From assembly GCA_937980205.1 (NCBI GenBank), contig CALJKW010000055.1, positions 372,001 to 436,000 of the forward strand: a DNA stretch of 64,000 nt. Direction: 5' to 3'. A program made the translations under genes and the position numbers. The stretch is from an uncultured Myxococcales bacterium (GTDB lineage: Bacteria; Myxococcota; Myxococcia; Myxococcales; Myxococcaceae). Under the pieces are notes generated by a model. It was not told the DNA's origin, searched no databases, and saw nothing but the letters and a program-made list of their open reading frames with translations. This document shows, in pieces, positions 60,674-64,000 of this stretch; the stretch's first letter is position 1; every line of letters begins with the position of its first letter.

Positions 60674-62983
60674 TCAGGGCAGCATCGCGGCCTTGAGCCA
60701 CCCGTCGCCCTCGGCGCACTTCACGTGCGCGAAGCCGTCTTTCTGCTTCGCGTCGGCGGCGGAGGACCCGCGCGCCTTGAACGCGCTGCCCGAGATCCAC
60801 TGCGTGCCGCCGGCCTTCACCAGCACCGAGGGCCCGAGCTTCAGCGAGCGGTTGTCGGGCAGCCGCACCTCGCACTGAGACCAGTCGAAGTCGGTGGCGT
60901 TCTTGAGCGCGACGTCGGCCTGCGGCTCTCCCTGCTTGAGCTGCAGGCTGCCGATGAGGGTGGCGCCCTTCGCGGCCGGCTTCGCGTAGGGGCCCTTGTC
61001 CTTCGGCTCGTGCGTGACGAAGAGCCCGTCGGGCAGCTCGCCCTCGCTCTCGTCGAAGAGGATGCGGGCCTGCCCGTCTCTCACCTCGAGCACCGACGCG
61101 ACGCCGTAGAAGTCGCGGTCCTTCGTACCGCCGCGCTCGGGCCCGACCACCTGCAGCGCGGCGCCCTGCTCCACCTTGTCGCCGGAGAGCGACGCGAACA
61201 GCTGCCCTTCGCGCCGCACCAGGGCGAGCGTCGGCCCCTCGACGGGCACCGCCTTCGAGGGCGCGAGCTTCGGCTTCTCGGGCGGCTTCGGCGCCTCGGC
61301 GGGCGCCGCGTCCTCTTTCGGGGCCGCCCCGGCGACCGGCGGGGCCGGCGCGGGCTGCGGCGCAGCAGCCGCGACCACCGGCTTCACCTCGAGCAGCACG
61401 CGGCGATCGACGAGCACCTTGGTGACGACCGCCGCGACCGCGACCGTCGTGAGGCCCGCCGCGAGCCACCACGGCCACATCGACGGCCTCGCCGGCCGAA
61501 GGGTCGCTTCGATCGACGGGTCGACCAGCGTGCGCTGGTCCTGCGACGGCGTCGCAGGGTTCAGCCGCGGCAGCACCGGCTTGCTGTCGCGCACCGTGAC
61601 CGGCAAGAGCTGCGGCTCGGGTGGTTGCTGCTGCTCCTGCGCCACGAGCTTCGACGCCGGCTCGAGCAGCGTCTTCCCCTCGCCCGGCGTCACCTTCCCG
61701 TAGAGCTGGGTGCCGCCGGCGACGACGACCTTGCCCGAGCTGATCGTCGGCGGCTCGGGGTCGAGCACCTCGAGCTCCAGCGGCTGCGAGAGCTCGGTCG
61801 ACGACTTGTCCCGCCGCGACGCCGCCGGCACCGGCTCGGTGATCGGCATGTACAGCGCCGGCGTGAGATCGGTGCTCCGGCTCTCGAGCGGAGAGGCCGG
61901 CACGTGCGCGTCGTTCACGTCCGTCACCGTCTTCTTGTCGACGCGCAGGCTCGCCGTCTGCGCCGTCGGCGCCTTGCCGGACGGCACGCGCGACGAGCCC
62001 GAGCCGAAGTCGATCTGCGACTTCGTGGGCATGAACTTGCCCTCGCTCTTCTCCTTCACGAGCCGGTCGGAGAACAGCTCGCTCACGTAGCGGCCGACGG
62101 CCTCGACGCTGCCGTCGGGGCGATCGCCGAGCCACCCCTCGAGCGCGTCGGCGAGCTCGTCGGCCCGCTGGTAGCGCTCGTTCAGGTCCTTCGCGAGCGC
62201 CTTCATGATGATCGCGTCGAGCTGCGCCGGCACGCCGGGGAACACGCGCGACGGAGGATCCACGCGGCACTCGGACACCGCCTTGAGCGTCTGCAGATCG
62301 GTCGCCCGGCGGAAGAGCCGCGTCGCGGTGAGCGTCTCGTAGAGCACGATGCCCAGCGCGAACACGTCGGTGCGGTGATCGATGTCGCGCCCGAGCGCCT
62401 GCTCGGGAGACATGTACGCGTGCTTGCCCTTGATCACGCCCGACGCCGTGACCGTCGCCTTGTCGGCGGCCTTCGCGATGCCGAAGTCGACGACCTTCAC
62501 CTGGCCGTCGAACGACACGAGGATGTTCTGGGGGCTCACGTCGCGGTGCACGATGCGCAGCGGCTTGCCCTGGGCGTCGGTGCGGCGGTGCGCGTAGTCG
62601 AGGCCGCGAGACGCCTGCGCGACCACCCGGCACACCAGCGGAGGCGGCATGCGGCGCGAGAGCTCGATGCCCTTCTTGCTGATGCGGCGCAGGTCCTCGC
62701 CGTGGATGTACTCCATGGCGATGAAGTAGCTGTCGCCCTCGGCGCCGAGGTCGAGGATCTCGACGACGTTCGGGTGGTGAAGCCGCGCGGCGATGCGCGC
62801 CTCGTCCAGGAACATGGTGACGAAGGCGGTGTCCTCGGCGAGGTGCGGGAGGATGCGCTTCAGCACGACGGTGCGCTCCTGCCCTTTGGGCTTCACCTTC
62901 TTCGCGAGGTACAGCTGCGCCATGCCGCCGACGGCGAGCTTCTCGACCAGCTGGTAACTGCCGTAGGTCTCGAGCAGCGGCAC
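60674..62983 (-). CDS. Ser/Thr kinase with extracytoplasmic two-part sensor module
   Basis: 769 residues. Kinase domain (about 8-285) with K42, HRDVSPQN (146-153) and DFG (167-169); Ser replaces the usual catalytic-loop Lys, as in many myxobacterial kinases. A long linker follows, with one membrane helix near 500-523 (WWLAAGLTTVAVAAVVTKVL). The outside part has module 1 (about 585-660: FYGVASVLEVRDGQARILFDE) and module 2 (about 690-769: DFDWSQCEVRLPDNRSL, VKCAEGDGWLK). Those modules also make up two secreted neighbours. GTG start immediately after the stop of the upstream gene. Confidence 0.88.
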   Translation of the reverse strand: MPLLETYGSYQLVEKLAVGGMAQLYLAKKVKPKGQERTVVLKRILPHLAEDTAFVTMFLDEARIAARLHHPNVVEILDLGAEGDSYFIAMEYIHGEDLRRISKKGIELSRRMPPPLVCRVVAQASRGLDYAHRRTDAQGKPLRIVHRDVSPQNILVSFDGQVKVVDFGIAKAADKATVTASGVIKGKHAYMSPEQALGRDIDHRTDVFALGIVLYETLTATRLFRRATDLQTLKAVSECRVDPPSRVFPGVPAQLDAIIMKALAKDLNERYQRADELADALEGWLGDRPDGSVEAVGRYVSELFSDRLVKEKSEGKFMPTKSQIDFGSGSSRVPSGKAPTAQTASLRVDKKTVTDVNDAHVPASPLESRSTDLTPALYMPITEPVPAASRRDKSSTELSQPLELEVLDPEPPTISSGKVVVAGGTQLYGKVTPGEGKTLLEPASKLVAQEQQQPPEPQLLPVTVRDSKPVLPRLNPATPSQDQRTLVDPSIEATLRPARPSMWPWWLAAGLTTVAVAAVVTKVLVDRRVLLEVKPVVAAAAPQPAPAPPVAGAAPKEDAAPAEAPKPPEKPKLAPSKAVPVEGPTLALVRREGQLFASLSGDKVEQGAALQVVGPERGGTKDRDFYGVASVLEVRDGQARILFDESEGELPDGLFVTHEPKDKGPYAKPAAKGATLIGSLQLKQGEPQADVALKNATDFDWSQCEVRLPDNRSLKLGPSVLVKAGGTQWISGSAFKARGSSAADAKQKDGFAHVKCAEGDGWLKAAMLP

Positions 62984-64000
62984 TCAATTGGCCTTGAACT
63001 GCACGTAGCCAGCGCCCTCTTTGCAGCGCACGAGGGCCCAGCCGTTCGCGAACTGGGGATCTTCGGGCTTCGTGAAGTCTTCGAACCGGCCGTAGTCGAC
63101 GCCGTCCGAGTCGCCGGCGGCGATCTCCGCCTCGGAGTCGTACTTGAAGTGCTTCTTGGTCGGCGTCCAGACCTCGCAGCCGTGCCAGTTGAAGTCGTTG
63201 CGGTTGAAGATGTGCACCTTGCGACCGCCGCGGCCGAGCACGATGCCGCCGGTCAGCGTCTTGTAGCTGCTCGGCGCCGCCGTCTTCTCGATCTTCTCGA
63301 TCTTGGCGGGCTCCACCTTGGCGACGTGCTCGACCCTCTGCGGCTCGACGGCCGGGTTGTCACGCCTGGCGACCACCGGCTCGACCTTCTGCGGCTCCGT
63401 CTTCGCCGGCTCGGCTGTCTCGGTCTTCGCCGGCTCGGTCTTGGCGGGCTCCGCCTTCGCGGGCTCCGTGCCGGGCTGAGCGGTCTTCGCCGTCTCGGCC
63501 TGGCGCCTCGCCTCGATGCGCGCGGCGCGCTTGGGGCCCAGCTCCTTCACCGCGAACGCCTTGCTGGGCATCTGCGTGTCCTCGTCGATGATGAGGCGCG
63601 CGAGCGAGCCCTTCACCTCGATGACCGACGCGATGCCGTAGACCTCGCGCTGCGACTTGTCGACCTCGGGGCCGAGCACCTTCACCTCGTCGCCGACGAC
63701 GAGCTTCGGCTTCCCCGTCACCTGCACGTAGTGCTTGTCCTCGTCGCGGATGATCTTCCAGACCGGGCCCTTCACCTCGATGCGCTCGAGCTTCGCGGCG
63801 GGAGGCGCGTTCTTCGGCTCGACGGCGTCGGTCTTCGTCGCATCGGCCTTCGCGGAGTCGGTCTTCGCGGAGTCAGCCTTCGCGGGCTCGGTCTTCTCGG
63901 GCTCGTCTTTCTTCACCTCGGGCTCGTCGACCTTCGCGACCTCGACCGGGTCGTCCTTCTTCGGCGGAGGCGGAGGGTCGACGACCAGCGGCTCGGACGG
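62984..64000 (-). CDS. Sensor-module protein, 5-prime end beyond the window
   Basis: The open frame runs from the window edge to 62984 (about 339 codons seen), so the start is missing. The visible part has a Pro/Lys/Glu-rich region, module 1 (near 63760-63560: YGIASVIEVKGSLARLIIDED), a long repeat linker rich in EPAKTEPAKT units, and module 2 (near 63230-62990: FNRNDFNWHGCEVWTP, RCKEGAGYVQFK). It precedes the kinase with no gap (the stop is next to the kinase GTG). The upstream part could be a signal peptide or another kinase; that cannot be seen. Probably exported (inference). Confidence 0.75.
   Translation of the reverse strand, partial: PSEPLVVDPPPPPKKDDPVEVAKVDEPEVKKDEPEKTEPAKADSAKTDSAKADATKTDAVEPKNAPPAAKLERIEVKGPVWKIIRDEDKHYVQVTGKPKLVVGDEVKVLGPEVDKSQREVYGIASVIEVKGSLARLIIDEDTQMPSKAFAVKELGPKRAARIEARRQAETAKTAQPGTEPAKAEPAKTEPAKTETAEPAKTEPQKVEPVVARRDNPAVEPQRVEHVAKVEPAKIEKIEKTAAPSSYKTLTGGIVLGRGGRKVHIFNRNDFNWHGCEVWTPTKKHFKYDSEAEIAAGDSDGVDYGRFEDFTKPEDPQFANGWALVRCKEGAGYVQFKAN

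Noticed and set aside
60660..60682. GCCCT gcatc AGGGC inverted repeat after the kinase stop as a terminator
   Set aside because: On the minus strand the hairpin is followed by GAAAAATTG rather than T; it also overlaps the last codons of the kinase.

Overview
The window is a very gene-dense, high-GC stretch from what looks like a myxobacterium (Myxococcota, the former Deltaproteobacteria). The pointers are several large Ser/Thr protein kinases, an FHA protein and a PilZ protein, many secreted lipoproteins with Gly/Ser-rich linkers and Cys-rich modules, a PHA-granule regulator, and a DksA protein ending in a deltaproteobacterial-looking zinc finger. No insertion sequence, phage gene, CRISPR array or rRNA was seen. 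No stretch longer than about 225 bases lacks a gene. Start codons are often GTG or TTG, and genes in a run commonly overlap by 4 bases.

Layout. 1-3227: a truncated Ser/Thr kinase diverging from a double-FHA protein, a small Cys-rich lipoprotein, DksA, a diadenylate-cyclase-domain protein and a PHA-granule protein. 3249-6826: a PEGA membrane protein, a trypsin-like protease and a secreted amidase-like lipoprotein with peptidoglycan-binding repeats. 6823-14974: a lipid-activation region with an acyl-CoA dehydrogenase, a fatty acyl-AMP ligase (FAAL), a carboxyltransferase, two acyl carrier proteins, a very small adenylation-like protein and a left-handed beta-helix membrane protein. 14978-23598: a His-motif membrane protein, an MFS transporter, a von Willebrand A lipoprotein, a GH3-family acyl-adenylating enzyme and two beta-helix lipoproteins. 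23599-31339: an O-methyltransferase, a HEAT-like/degenerate HD-GYP pair, and a 1291-residue kinase-cyclase-ATPase-TPR fusion. 31358-37117: a catalytically depleted SDR, a LysM peptidase, exonuclease III with a probable clamp-binding tail, and assorted secreted proteins.

37130-45090: a tandem diheme oxidoreductase, a DEAD-box helicase, a kinase-TolB-TPR protein, secreted proteins, and tRNA-Pro(GGG) with its terminator. 45174-49925: IHF-alpha, then cobalamin-dependent methionine synthase (metH) translationally coupled to an ArsR-methyltransferase regulator that resembles the SahR type. 50058-55498: a phosphodiester glycosidase, a patatin, a CoA-binding protein, a YiiX-type amidase and a sensor-module protein. 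55506-60288: an acyl carrier protein diverging from a tightly coupled KAS - FabZ-like dehydratase - FAD oxidoreductase - KAS operon, the best candidate here for an undescribed lipid or polyene pathway. 60307-64000: PilZ, another kinase, and a secreted protein cut by the window edge; these last two and the product of 54851-55498 share a two-part C-terminal sensor module.

How it works together (inference): two separate acyl-chain modules (FAAL/ACP/dehydrogenase and KAS/dehydratase/FAD enzyme) suggest unusual membrane lipids, while kinases carrying secreted-protein modules suggest envelope sensing. A recurring regulatory feature is a -10-like box 6 to 11 bases before the start codon, which points to leaderless or near-leaderless mRNAs. 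In several divergent pairs the two -10 boxes share their central TA.
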